Below, one piece after another: positions 14,312-26,898 of a stretch of 64,000 nucleotides of DNA (its first letter is position 1; each line of letters begins with the position of its first letter). The stretch covers positions 4,960,001-5,024,000 of the forward strand of contig WHVY01000003.1 in assembly GCA_022266195.1 (NCBI GenBank), read 5' to 3'. The position numbers and the translations under genes are program-made. The notes under the pieces were generated by a model. That model was not told the DNA's origin, did no database searches, and saw only the letters and a program-made list of their open reading frames with translations. Origin of the DNA: Tetranychus cinnabarinus. Lineage: Eukaryota; Arthropoda; Arachnida; Trombidiformes; Tetranychidae.

Positions 14312-14317
14312 TTTATT
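14312..14317 (-). promoter_or_regulatory. Candidate poly(A) signal of VgR
   Basis: TTTATT on + (AATAAA on -), 191 nt beyond the VgR stop codon. Assigned by position only. Confidence 0.45.
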
Positions 14318-14507
14318 TAAAATTAAAATTTGATAGAAACAAAAAAGGGTACAAATAAAGATGGTAAATAATTTAAACAGAAAGTATAGAGAAAAAATTC
14401 TCAATGGACAGTAAATATCACAGACATTGATAAATGATCTTTCTACATATAATTGATACTAATAAATGGGATAAAATAAATTTAACCAAATGGACGTTTG
14501 TCTCCAT

Positions 14508-17500
14508 TTATACTTTGATAAAAACACGCTGGTCATTGTCGTCCATATATTGACCGTAAAGCGGATTACTGAAGCCTCTTCCTGTAGTAGAAGTGCTTTT
14601 CTCACTGGGCAACATGGCTTCACAAGCTTCGCTTTCCATTGCCACATCTTTATAATCAGATTTTAGATTACTATTAAAAGCAGGATTCTTGAAGCTTACA
14701 GCAACCTTTTTATCACCACTGAAACGTTTAAGGATGGAAGATGATCGAAGAGGCCTAAAATAGGAAGAAAGAAACTTGAGTCTTTGCGATCTGAAAAGGA
14801 AATAAGAAAATTATCGATTAATATGGAAGAGAGAAGGCAGAAAAAAATTAAAACTTTACCTTTCTGTTCTGTAAATAATGATAACAAGAAACAGAACAAT
14901 AACCAAAATAATGAGTATTATGATCCAGTTGTGTGATGAAGGTGGCAAGCTAATATCTGAGACTCGAGTTTCACAGGTGTGTCCGAAAAAATCGGGTGGA
15001 CATTCACATTCCCAATCAACAATATGAATCGGAATGCAAGTGGCACCATTTAAACAAGGGTTTGAGTCACAGGCTTTATTGAACGCAGAAATTTGTGGTT
15101 GTGACCGTTCAATTTGACATGTTTGGTTATCTTTGCTGAGTTTAAAATGAGGTGGGCAAATGCAGGTATAATTTTTAACACTCAAAACACAGATATGAGA
15201 GCAATTTGCATTTTCACATGGATTTGGTTCTGAAAATAAATTGGTAAAATGAAAATTATTGATCTATTATTGATTAAAATGAAAAAATGTTTAAAAAGCT
15301 CACCTGGTTGTTGAAGAACTTCGTGAAAGATTTTCATTGCATGAGCTTTAATGTTTCCTCGGTGAACAATGACACGAGCTTTGCCTGTAAATTTATTGCA
15401 CTTCATTAAATTATCAGCTCCAGTGTTTGCCCAGTAAATGTAATCCTCGAAAACACCAATTGATAAAGGTTTAAGTAAACTATAATCTAGTAGTCGGTGT
15501 ATATTTTTGCCCTTAAAATTAGCACTGTACAGTTCCTCTTGTTTAGTGTCAACCCAATAAATCATTTTCATTACTGGATCAACTGTTAGTCCGCTTGGAC
15601 TGTTTAAATTGAAGGCAATGATTTTGGTTCGTTTACGGCCATCCATCTCACATCTTTCAATTCTTCCGTCTGTGGTTGAATGAGAGGCGCTCCACGAAGA
15701 CCAAAACATAACACGGTTTTGAGGAGAAACCACAAAACTGTCAATTTTACTCAACTCTGTTGAGATCACTAGTCCACACTGCTTACTGTTGACATTACAA
15801 ACAGATATTTTTGAATCTGATTCAACAAAGTAAAAATTTTGACCAATATAGTCCCATGAAAGATGACTTGGTCTTTCCAAATTGGAAATTATTTCAAAAT
15901 CTGCTTGTCCACCTGCATAGTGAATACCATTGATAGTTCCTGCTTCTCCGTCGATCCAGTAAACGGTCCTATTTAAATAGTCATAATCCATGCCTTTCAT
16001 TGTTAATGGACGTATCCGTACAATTGAGTGCTCAGTTTGAGTATGAAGACTGATTGATTTAATTGCATTTGGAAGCATGTAAAGTAAGGATGCTTCCGTA
16101 CCATTAGCTTTACATTTATGGCCTTCAGAGACCGGATAATAGCCTTCAGCACAAGTACATTTAGCGCCACCAGGATAGTTTTCACAAAATTGTGAACAAA
16201 AACCAACTTGAGCACATTCATCCAGATCAAGGCAGGTTTTACCATCAGTATCCAAATAGAAACCAGGTGGACAGTCACATTTACCTCCGGATGGTGAAGG
16301 GTGACAAATATGGGAACAGTTACCATTACTGTAATGACAAGCTACATTACAAAGGCCACCTTCGTCTGATTGATCAAGACAATGAGGTATTTGGTCACAA
16401 ACTTGACTGTAATCAATACAATCACCTGATTTACAAGGGAAACTTCCATCTCTGCATGGCTTGCCAGTTGTTGTCTCGGGATTTGGTGCTGTACATTGAG
16501 GGCTTGTTTCATCCCACCAATCTCCACAATCATTGGCATTGTCACACAACCATTTACGAGGAATGCAGCTAACTGAAACATTAGGTGATCCACAACGAAC
16601 TTGATCAGGTGGACAATCAACTCGCTCTGGACAATTTTCTTCGTCTTCTTGGTTAATACAATCATTATAACCATCACATTTTTCATTTGGATAAATACAA
16701 TGGCCGTCAGAACAGCCATATAAATCAGGAGGGCAAGTTACCGAACTATAGATACAATCTGAATGCTCATCTGAATGGTCACCACAATCAAATAGTCGGT
16801 CACATTCCATTTTAGCATCCACACAAGTTCCTGAATTACATTTGAATTGACCGGCTCCACACTGTACTTTGGGACAGTCAACCTCATCACCACCATCTGA
16901 GCAATCTGTTTCACCATCACATCGCCAATTGATTGGAATACATTTTGCATCAGAACATTGGAAATTGGAAGAAGCACAAACCTTCGATGAACAATTTTTT
17001 TCATCACTTCCATCAGAGCAATCGTTTAAATCATCACAAACCCATTTTTTCTCGATACATTTTCCTTCTGGACAATGGAATGCATTTTCGTCACATCTAT
17101 CCAAAGTACAATTAACTTCATCTGAATGATCTTTACAGTCACCAACACCGTCGCAATGCCATGCTCTTGGAATACAGTGACCTTCCATGCAACGGAAATC
17201 TGCATCAGGACAAGCAGGTCCACAACCTATCTCGTCAGTTCCATCTTGACAATCAATTCTATGATCACATCGAAGTTCAGGAATCAGACAGGTTCGATCA
17301 TTGTCACAAGAAAACAATGAAGGAGCGCAATGTCTTTCCAATTCACAAGTATAACCATCAATCAATTTGTGTTTAGGTGGACATAAACATTTTACTTTGC
17401 CTTCGACGGAAACACAGATGTGACTACATCCTCCATTATCACGTAAACATTGACTAACCAGCTTTTCATCTTTTGCGTATAAAATATATTTAGTTATTGG

Positions 17501-20209
17501 CGAATTGTCCGGCACTCGTAAGTCTATACGACTTGCCTCTCTAACGGTACTTCCTATTTTAGTTAGCCACATAGAGCCTGATTGCATGGTAGTCCAATAG
17601 AGAGTGTCATTATGTACAATAATTGACATTACTTGACCACTTTTGGATAAAACAGTAGAACGACTTGACTCATCTCCGTGGATATCAATCTTTTCAACAA
17701 CCCCGTGTAAGGCATCAGACCAGTAAAGACGCTTACGACGTTTACATAAAAATATCGAGGTTGGCAAAGATCCAACCAGAGACAAAAATTTAACTGGTCT
17801 GGAACCATCGAGTCCTGTTTCAATTATATGAGGATCTGAGCCAAGATTGGCAATGTAAATTTTATTTGACTCTTGGTAAAGAGCCATATCAGTTGGCCTT
17901 TCAAGGTTAGAGAGTAGAGTTGTTCGTGAATGACCATTTGAATTACCAATTTCGAGAAGTCCATTGTTTGGATCCAACCAATATAAATTGTTAGTAAAAC
18001 TATCATAAGTTAGACCATGAATAGTTTGATTGCTGAGGACAAAAACTTTCTTGACAAATTTGTCAAAATGAGGTTCCGTTAAATTAACTGCTACAATTTC
18101 ACTACTTCCATAATGAAATACAAAGATAGTTGATGAACTCCAATCAAATGTAATACAACCAAGCATAGCATCAGAAGACCAAACAGGAATTAATACATTA
18201 CGACCAACTGATTCAAAGTAAACACGACTAATTAGATTGTCTGCAGAAACCAAAATAAAAGGATCTTTGGATTTGGGTATACAATCATGGCCATTTATGT
18301 CTAATTCAAGGTGACCTGGACACACACAAGCATATTCCGTACCCTTTAAAGTACAAATGTGGCTACAAGGGTTATCCCAACATGGGTTATCTCTTTTAGG
18401 AGATAGAACTGGATGGAATAGACGGAAAGCAGAGATTTTTTGTGATGATAAAAGACGAGTTCGATTGGTAGCAGCTATCTTATTAATAAAATCAATCGTT
18501 CGACCACGATTAGATGTGAAGTATACTTGGTCTTCAAATATTCCTAATCTTTCGGGACCCAAATTGTGTGCATGGTAAAGTGAGACACGTTTGGAAGTTT
18601 GAAAGTCCCAATATTCAATTCGGTTAACCTTGAAATCTGCCCAGTAAAGTCGATCTTGTACTCGATCAATAGTAAGACCAGTGGCATGAATTGTATCATT
18701 TTTTATCAACATTTCAACTGAAGATCCATCCATATAAGCTTGATAAATATTTGCTTCCCGTCCCCAATCAGACCAAAACATGAGACCTTTCTCATGATAA
18801 AGAACAATTGATAATATTTTTTCGATTCCATTTCGAATCAAAACTGCACATGGATTTCCTTGTTTCTGGCAAACAATTATCTGTTTTAATCCATTATCAG
18901 CAATGTAAATATTATTTGCCACAGAATCAACGGCAACATCTAAAGGAGCTTTCAAACCATCCATAACAATATCACGCTCATCTCCATTAAAAGCTACCGA
19001 TTTAGCATGAACATGGCCAGCTCCATCACAAATTTCAACAAAATAGACACTTCGCTCAGAACTGTCCATATCAATTCCTTTAACAGTACAGTTACCATAT
19101 TCTGGTGATTTACCAATCTCAAAATAACGGCGACTTGTAAGATAATAACCACGTATCTGGCTTGATTCGGCAAACACAATTAAAGCTTCGTGATTTTCAG
19201 CGACACATGTTCCCTTTTCAGCTAAACGATAACCTTCTCTACAATGGCAAACATAACTACCCGGACGATTGACGCATGTATGGGAACAAGGAGGTTGAGG
19301 TAAAGCACATTCATCAATATCTTCGCATGTTTTATCACCAAAACCCAATTTATATCCAGGTTGACAAAGGCATCTTGGTCCAGTAGGAGTTTGCTGGCAA
19401 TCATGTTTACACCCAAATGTTTCACATTCAGGAGCAGCACAACGAGGGGATTCATCATCACCGTAAGGACAATCGGTATTATTATCACAGAGAGCTTTTA
19501 CATCAATACATTTCGCTGAAGCGTGACATTGATAGTGATTGGTAAATTCATGGCATGGTTTATAACCAGTTTCATTACAACCAATTTCATCAGAACCGTC
19601 AATACAATCCTTTTTACCATCACAGTGTTGTAATTTAGAGGGCAAACAGTAACCCTCAGTACAACGGAAAGAGTCAATACACACATCGACAGCACAACCA
19701 ACCTCGTCATCGTGTAAAGGACAATTAAAGATTTGATCACATGTTTGGTCCGTACAGTAAGTTGAGTTGGTACAATAATGTAGAGAACCACAATCAGGTA
19801 AATTAAAACGTTTTGGAGAAGATTCTGGGCAATTATTCAACAGTTCATCTTCACCTTCTTCACAGTCAGGTTGACCATCACATAGATAGGAAAGGGAAAC
19901 GCATCTACCATTGCGACAAGCAAAATAGAGAGATGCATCGCAGTTGTAAAGAGACGAACCATTCAATGGTAAATTCAATGATTTTAGCACAGAATCGTGG
20001 TGGGCAGAGGTTTCTCCAGAAACAAATCCAGGACGAATGTTTGACTCATAAGATGAAGGTAAAGTTGCATAATTAGAGTTGGGTTTTGTGGTAGACTTGG
20101 GAGACTTTGGATTAAAAGTTACAATGCGAGTGGAATTTGAAGCTGAAATAGACCCATCAGCATCTAAATGGGTCCAACTAATCAAGAAAATGATTAGTGA
20201 TGCCCACAT
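14508..20209 (-). CDS. VgR: Vitellogenin receptor (LDL receptor superfamily)
   Basis: Exons read 20209-15304, 15229-14860 and 14754-14508 (TAA), giving 1,840 aa. The reading frame runs 12 nt further upstream to a TTG, but ATG at 20209 begins a good signal peptide (MWASLIIFLISWTHLDADG). VgR is the oocyte surface receptor that takes up yolk protein through clathrin-coated pits. Order: 4 LDLa repeats (about 90-262; the second is degenerate), two EGF modules, a YWTD propeller (FWSDWG, YWADFK), EGF, a second propeller (YWLDPN), EGF, 8 LDLa repeats (about 965-1290), two EGFs (DLDECA), a third propeller (YWIDGE, YWVDTK), two EGFs, a transmembrane helix at about 1736-1755, and a tail with two internalisation motifs, FKNPAF (1780-1785) and FSNPLY (1820-1825). 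The 4 + 8 arrangement is the chelicerate VgR pattern; LRP1/LRP2 are much larger. The 4.9-kb first exon is unusually unbroken. A broken relative lies at 60.1-60.8 kb. Confidence 0.93.
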
Positions 20210-21412
20210 CACAGGTCCCAAGTTGACGAGACAACAAAAATGAAAAATGGGGAAAGTTGATGATATGAAAAGGTTAAACTAAGTTATGATGACAAAAGTA
20301 ACTAAACATCATTTCTTATATAACAAATGTCTTATCAAGGTGGAAAGGTTGCATTATTAAGCTTTTACAAGTTTAACAAAAAACTGTTGAGGGAAAAGAT
20401 GTTTTACTCTCCCCATAAACCTTTGTGTCATTGGAGCTGACTAAGTGATTATTGCAAGGTGACCTCATCATTAGTGGAAAGGGTCAAATGAGCGAAATCA
20501 TCCAATAATCCATTGAAAATAACCGAAAGACGGACTTGCCATTAATGGACATTTCACATGATTGTTACGCATAAAATATAAGCAAAAATTTCAACACAAA
20601 CCGAGAAATCTCTTTTTTCTCATGAATATGTTTAACTAAAACAATGGCGTTTCTATGAACTCATGAATTAGGTTAAACTCATTACTAAATTTGGAGGAAA
20701 CGCCATTTCCTCTTAATTTACTGTTTATTATTATTGATAATGTTTAGCCATACTATTTCAGCCTAATTGCAAGATTAAGATTGAGGGGCAAAAATTCCTG
20801 TGTTCAGTTAATTCTGTAAATTTGATCTTCAGTAAATAGAAAATTCCTAAATCTGGTTAATAATTTTGTAAAATTAAGTTAAACCTAAAATTACCATGCA
20901 AATGGTCATCACTAAAAAACTAATTTCATAGATTCAAAAATGAAACAATATTTTGTTTTCGCGTATTTTAAAAGACTTTTGAGAACCATGAAATTCAAAA
21001 TTGATGGCGATCGCGTTTGTGCGTTATCATTTATCAAACATTAAGCAATTTATGATTTTCAATTGCTTAATTTTAAAAAACATTCAATTAAACACAACCA
21101 ATAAGTAATATAAGTAAATATTATACAATCAACATTTCGTCTGATTTATCATAAAGTGTTTTTTGGTGCGTTATTTAAATTTTTGTCTTGTATTCATTTT
21201 GACTGTTTTCAACCTCTTGAACAATGTTATGCTTTTTGGGCTTCCTCATTAGTACATTGAAGCCCTGAGTTGGTTTAAAATAATTAAAAGAATAAAATAA
21301 TTAATAAAAAATGTAAAATCGAACAAGAGAAATGAAATAATTTGTTGCAAATTTAGACAAAGATTTTTTGAGTTTTTAAATTTTAGGTTATAAATAAGTA
21401 AATTTTGGTCCT
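20210..21412. other. Spacer upstream of VgR
   Basis: Both flanking genes are on the - strand, so this holds the VgR promoter/5' UTR and the 3' UTR of the secreted-protein gene. I see no coding exon. A GCGATCGC palindrome stands out in otherwise AT-rich sequence at about 21007-21014. No TATA box could be assigned with confidence. Confidence 0.5.
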
Positions 21413-22580
21413 TTAGTTGGGCTGTTTTGCTGACGATAATAAGGCCATTGTAACCATGACCGAAGATTTATAGTGATGATCAGGTTTATTATTACCAATT
21501 CCACTTTCGTAAAGTCTTCTCCATGTTACTTCATCTAAATCTTGTCGACACTGAGATACATTCCGGTATTTGGTACAGGCATAGTTAATAGCTTGAGTTG
21601 TCTGTAAATTGTAAAATATGGAAGGACATTAGCAAATAATTGACAGTAAGATAGTATTAAAACATGAAAATATATTCAAAATGATTGCTGAGGTCTCGAA
21701 TTCAAAGATAAGAAATTGATTACCGTTGAATGGACCATTTTGTTAAGATAATCCATAGTCTCTTCAGCTGGTGCACATATTTTTGCTGTCTTTTGCTTAA
21801 GACAGTCCTGTGTTTGAGCATAAGCACAGCAACCAGCGATAATTTGATCTTCTGATCTAACATTATCCATAATCCATTCCAGCTGAATCACATAATTGTC
21901 TTTACATTGATGAATTGACTCCATATTTTCAGCAGATGCATTTCGAAGACAAGCAATATGGTTCAAGAATGCTGAAAAATAAATGAAAGGTACAAAATTA
22001 TAATGATATCTCAATTAGCATAGAGTTGAAATTTACCTTCTCGCCCCGAAGTTGAACAACGTTGTTTTAGATCACGTTTAACATCATACAAGAATGACAC
22101 AAATAAACTTTTGGAAACAGTTTTCATGCAATTCCTGACATAATGCCTCAAACAGGAATAATTATCATACATTGTCCTGTGAGAAAAGAAGACACAAATC
22201 AATTAAGATCCATGCTAAACCTCTTGATTATGTTGATAAAATAACAATGATATACATAATATTTACTCTTACCTGCAGTGTACTTCCATTTGTGAATCAT
22301 TTCCAGGAATGAGAAAATCTCGATCACCGATAAAGGCCAATTTAAGACCACAACGATCTGATTCTTCAGCAATAGCGTCACAATCAACCAAATCAGTTGT
22401 TTTAACTATCCAAAACTGAGCTGCTATGGGACACAAAAGAAACCAAAATATCCAATGGAAACACAATCAGAAAAATAACAATTTATCGATGGAAATGAAT
22501 GATGAAACTCGAAATATTGACTTACCAATTAACATTAAAATGTAAAAACAATATGAAATAACAAGACTCATCTTAAACAT
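21413..22580 (-). CDS. Secreted cysteine-rich protein, possibly of the 27-kDa hemolymph glycoprotein (DUF1397) type
   Basis: Five exons join in phase: 22580-22526, 22423-22273, 22176-22037, 21971-21724 and 21601-21413 (TAA), for 260 aa. The first encodes a signal peptide (MFKMSLVISYCFYILMLI). The mature part has 14 cysteines, an even number, in helical-looking sequence: YDNYSCLRHYVRNCMKTVSK, KQRCSTSGR, HIACLRN, HQCKDNY, a GCCAYAQTQDCLKQK cluster, KICAPAEET, YACTKYRNVSQC. The spacing of single cysteines plus one CC pair resembles arthropod secreted DUF1397 proteins (27-kDa hemolymph glycoprotein-like, function poorly known), but I assign that family only tentatively. The acceptor of exon 2 is a tandem TAGCAG; using the second AG removes one alanine next to the signal peptide cleavage region. 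The short ORFs seen across this stretch are parts of this spliced gene. Confidence 0.72.
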
Positions 22581-24256
22581 GGAGACAGCAATTGCAATGA
22601 CCAGGATGAGTAAATATAGATAACAAAAAAATTGCAAACAACTTTGAACAAATGAGTAAGCTGTGACTTTTTTTCAATCCTTTTGTCTAATGGATCTCTG
22701 ATTCACTGTTAATCGTCTGACTTTCTATCGACTTGTGACTGTCTGTTGAGAATCAGCTAAACCCAATGATGCAAATCATTATCAATATAACTCAACAATT
22801 AAGAGATCCTCCTTGATTTAACCACGCAAACTGCAAATTAAAAACATCTTTTGTTTCTTATTCTTTCTCTATGCCTCCAAAAGCCATTTACAATACGATC
22901 GTTCTGATCTTGATTCATATTATTAAATTTATATTTGGTGAAAGTAGTCGAAAAAATTCAACCTTCAATGAAAAGCTAAGTTTAATCAAATGAAACAGAC
23001 GTACACTTTACTAGCTAGATTCAAGAAAAAATTATCAAAATAATGAACAATTGTTCACTTTAAATCCTGTCTTTCCAGATAAATCATTAGCATTACTAGT
23101 TAGAAGCAATTAAATTAGCAATTTACTTGGTTACTGAAGACTAGACACAACATTGTTACACTAGACTACTTCGCAATGTTTCTGGTACAAAATTACAATG
23201 TAACATTTTAATCAATTGATTAACCAGAACCTAGCGTGATTAACAAACGATTAAAATCATCTTCAAATTTATATTTCTGTTTGTATTGGCTAATAAGAAC
23301 AATTAATTTGCAAAATACTGAACTGAATTTTCATTTCAAATCATAAATTTGTATAATAAGGTCAATCAATAAATGATAATTCAAGGTAAAATGATTGTAA
23401 GAGATCAAGGATTATTTCAGAACTTTCTTTAACCATTAAACATTCAACTCATTGTTTAAAAAATTTAATTGTTGAAAATAACTGCGTAATGAATAACAAT
23501 TAACAATATTACTACGCACAACAATAAAAATTGATTTGCTGAATTGTAAATGTCGATTTTAGGGAGAGATTGTCTCAAAGCCTGGATTTGGTCGTATTTT
23601 TGTCAGAATTCAATATTTAAACATATTAATAATTTCGTTTAATAATTGCAATTTCATTAAGTAGATTTAATGATATTAATAGAATGATTATAATTTTAAA
23701 ATTCTATTAAATTTCTCGGAATTGGGTAAATTCCGGTGAAGCTTAGATTTTTACAATTATGGGCGAGGATAATTTGGATATAACAGTTGATGATGACAAC
23801 CCAATTATAATTTGAAAAAATCAACTTGAGATTCAGCAACTAATAAAATTAACATGAAATACTTACAAATTAACAAAATTAATCATTAACTTCCAAAATA
23901 CAGTGGCCTACTAGGTAATGAGACTATCAGATAAATTAGACTAGATTTTGAAGCAATCCCACAAAATTTGGTAAAATTTTTGGTTTAGTTTCTACAATAG
24001 TGAATTTTTAATTGATCATCGAGAAAAAGTAAAGAATGATTAATTAAATAATTTCACTGACTTGGTCAACAAGTGCTGATTCAAGTTCGATTGAAATAAT
24101 TGAAGGAGTACTTATCATTGTAAGGGAAGTGAAAATAGCTATATCAAGAAAGTCTCCTTACCTAGTAGATTACTGAATAATACATTTTAGCAATTTCATA
24201 GGCCGAGAAAAAGGGTAAGGAGGAAAGGTCAGAGGGGAAATAAAGGAAACGTAATG
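22581..24256. other. Spacer between the secreted-protein gene and the Spot14-like gene
   Basis: AT-rich sequence with no recognisable exon. A CTATATTTA motif on the - strand, about 30-40 nt upstream of the secreted-protein ATG at 22580, could be a TATA box, but that would leave a very short 5' UTR. The right part should include the 3' UTR of the Spot14-like gene. Confidence 0.45.
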
Positions 24257-24859
24257 TTAAAAACAAGAATCAATTTCTTCTTGATATCTGAGAGATAAAT
24301 AATCAGCAGCATCCGCAAACTGGTGAAGTATTGTATGGAGTGCTTGTAAATGGTGCCGGAATGCTTGGGCTATGTGAAGAGTTGCATCATCTAATTCTTT
24401 ATCCTTGATAAAGGAATCTGCTTCACTATCAGTTTCGAGATCAGATGAAGATGCTGTAGAACCTAATGATCCAAGAGATTCATCAGCAGAAGGCTGACGA
24501 CTGTGTCTACCAGTAACTCTGCCGGGACCTCCTCCACCTCCGGTTAATACAATTGCTCCTAATGAAGCGGTCAATCGATTGCTACCAACTGTACAACAAG
24601 ATTTGTCACGTCCAGTAGTACAACATCCATCTCCAGTAACATGTCCAAATGATGAGATGCTCGATGGACCCCAAAGTAATTCCTCCTTAACATCATTCAA
24701 CATAATATAAAAACTATACATATCGGCATTTGCTAAACACGGTGGTATAGAACCAGAACAACTGCTAATTCTTTTACCAACGATATCCATGTCTCTTAAC
24801 TTCGAAGGCACTAGAACCGTTGAATTCATGTTATTAACTGATTTGACAAATCTATCCAT
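24257..24859 (-). CDS. Spot14 / MID1-interacting protein 1 (G12-like) family protein
   Basis: A single coding exon of 200 aa, starting with ATG at 24859. The N-terminal MDRFVKSVNNMNSTVLVPSK and RDMDI, the following DMYSFYIMLNDVKEELLWGP, and the C-terminal helical block HIAQAFRHHLQALHTILHQF...YQEEID match the conserved blocks of the THRSP/MID1IP1 (zebrafish G12) family. Vertebrate members promote lipogenesis by assisting acetyl-CoA carboxylase polymerisation, and MID1IP1 also binds the MID1 microtubule protein; the same role here is inference. Between the blocks is a low-complexity linker with CC pairs, a GGGGGPG run and an acidic serine stretch (SSSDLETDSEADS), making this longer than typical 150-180 aa members. 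A non-coding 5' exon may exist. Confidence 0.85.
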   Translation of the reverse strand: MDRFVKSVNNMNSTVLVPSKLRDMDIVGKRISSCSGSIPPCLANADMYSFYIMLNDVKEELLWGPSSISSFGHVTGDGCCTTGRDKSCCTVGSNRLTASLGAIVLTGGGGGPGRVTGRHSRQPSADESLGSLGSTASSSDLETDSEADSFIKDKELDDATLHIAQAFRHHLQALHTILHQFADAADYLSLRYQEEIDSCF

Positions 24860-25831
24860 TGAATAATAATTATTTATCTATTACTATAACTTAATCAAAT
24901 ACCATCATTGATAAAAATGATAAACTGCAGATTCAATACCATTAAAGAGATTTGCTATCTAAAGTAAGGACATCTAGGAACCATTTCAAGTATTTTTAAA
25001 GCATTCTTCCCCGGTACTCAAGAACCGGTAAAAATGAAAATGAACTTGCAAGGATTTTTAAAAATTTATTGATAATTTTTGATTTCTCAATCTTTCAAAA
25101 TTAAAACAAATGACAATTGATCAAAAATATTTACACCCACAATTATGCGGTGTAATTACCTTTGATATATCCTAATCTGAGTTCTTAAAGTTCAATACAA
25201 TCTTCGTCAACAAATAGAAATGATTGAAAATATTTTAAAAAACTGGCAAATACATTTAAAGTTCATTTAGTGAATCTTTAATTGCACAATGTGGTGTAAT
25301 TAACATGAATGCTGATTCTCGATAAGGAAAAAGATATCAAAATTAGCCTATCAAAAGGAAGATAATTTAGATTGATTCAGATAAAGCATGAAAGTTTGAA
25401 ATCCTTTATTTGTCAAGACGTATTTGATCAAAATTACGTTTTCCAATTAATTTAGATGAATGAATTTATGTAATTAGCGTAAAGCTGTTGAACTAAATTA
25501 CAAAATTTGTGGTTAATTAAAATTTAAAATAAGCCTAGAAGTGATGAAAGTAAATAATCTATCTTTTCCTTCTCAACTGACCTTGCGTTGATCAGGCTTC
25601 ATCAAGTTTCTATTGCTCATCATTTTACTTTTATTTGTCTCTCTCTTTGATCATTTGATAACAATTTAAATGATCATCTATTATCTATAATTATTTTATT
25701 ATTGTGTTCACGAAAATTAAGAATTGATTACATTGTAAAATATCTTGATTTAACAGCGTTTCGTTTGAAAAACACCAGTCATCAATCTGTGAAACAGTGA
25801 TTGTGTTTTTAGATAAAGCTATTTTTTCACC
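24860..25831. other. Divergent spacer between the Spot14-like and calcipressin genes
   Basis: The two genes are transcribed away from each other, so both promoters should lie here. I see no coding exon and could assign no specific promoter element. Confidence 0.5.
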
Positions 25832-26898
25832 ATGGGACAGGATTACATGGATGTAGTTGATGGTAATTGTAGTTTAGATGATGTGGCTTCAGATGATTTA
25901 CCGAACGCTTTAATTGTCACAAGTCTGGACATCAGTATATTTAATTCAACCGAAGACAAGGTAATTATTGACCGTCTGTAATTACTAAATTAAATTTCTA
26001 TTTGTATCTATTGTTGTTAATCTTTGAGTTTTGTGTTGAGTTTATAACATTATCTCAACAGATGATGAGAAATGCTTGCACATAATTGCGATTTGTTTTT
26101 TCATTTTTCTTTTCTTTTCTTCTCTTTCAAGGAACAATTTGAAGCTATATTCAAGGAAATAGATGATTCAGTAACATTTCAATACTTCAAAAGCTTTAAA
26201 CGAGCCAGAGTAAATTTTTCAAGTCCATTAACAGCTGCTAAAGCAAGGATCGAGTGTCATCAACGAAAATTTGGTAACTCTGTGATCAACTGTTACTTCG
26301 CTCAAATACTTGAGGTAGGCTGTTAAATTGAATCTCACTGGGAAAATTTGTAAAAAACAAATATTTATATTCAAACCTACTCTTTATTTTCAATTTACCT
26401 GTGATATTTTGACATTTAAGTTCATTGCCAAAAACCAAAAAAAATCTCACTCCATTTCTAGATTTTCTATTTAAATCATAAAAATTGTTTGCATACACAT
26501 TCTAACCCTTTTTTCATCTTTTTTAGACAAGTGAAAACACATCGAGTTACAATCGTCTTCAACCTCCCGCACCAAGTCGTCAATTCTTAATATCTCCACC
26601 TGCATCGCCTCCAGTTGGCTGGGAACCTCGAGAAGAAGCGGAACCACTCATCAATTACGATTTAATAACCGCAATAACTAATTTAACACCCGGAGAGATA
26701 CATGAGATTCACCCACCCAGTAGAGAGTTACCCTCTATTGTGGTCCATGTTTGTGCAGATACAGATGAGGGTAACTTGTCAAATGAAGGCTCACCAGGAA
26801 AACCAAGAATGAGAATCCAACAAACTCGACGGCCACCGGCTAGATCATCATCTGAAGGATCTGAAGATTCATGTGACTCCTTGTCATTGACCCAGTGA
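25832..26898 (+). CDS. RCAN: Calcipressin / regulator of calcineurin (RCAN; Drosophila sarah/nebula homologue)
   Basis: Three phase-0 exons, 25832-25960, 26132-26314 and 26527-26898 (TGA), give 227 aa. RCAN binds and modulates the Ca2+/calmodulin phosphatase calcineurin; in flies it acts in egg activation and memory. The N-terminal RRM-like fold is visible (NALIVTSLDISIF; then EQFEAIFKEIDDSVTFQYFK, RARVNFSSPLTAAKARIECH). The signature block LQPPAPSRQFLISPPASPP (residues 115-133) is followed by VGWEPREEAEPLINYDL. A PxIxIT-like calcineurin-docking motif, PSIVVH, sits in SRELPSIVVHVC. The C-terminus contains QQTRRPPARSSSEG and is longer and more serine-rich than in vertebrate RCANs. ATG at 25832 has a CACC context and the frame upstream has no better start. 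Identification is secure. Confidence 0.97.

Larger units (their letters stand above)
12832..14507. other. Convergent 3' spacer between NCS-1 and VgR
   Basis: This should contain the 3' UTRs of both flanking genes, which converge. It has a TGATGATAA-rich simple repeat at about 12913-12962, a + strand AATAAA at 13165 and a - strand AATAAA at 14312-14317. I see no further coding region; the ORFs at 13272 and 14025 have no recognisable content. Confidence 0.6.

Noticed and set aside
15997..20076. Many 60-126-codon ORFs on both strands within the VgR exon
   Set aside because: Shadow frames of a cysteine-rich coding exon; only the VgR frame has conserved modules.
20210..20221. Alternative TTG start of VgR 12 nt upstream
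   Set aside because: TTG is a poor animal start; the ATG at 20209 directly precedes a good signal peptide.
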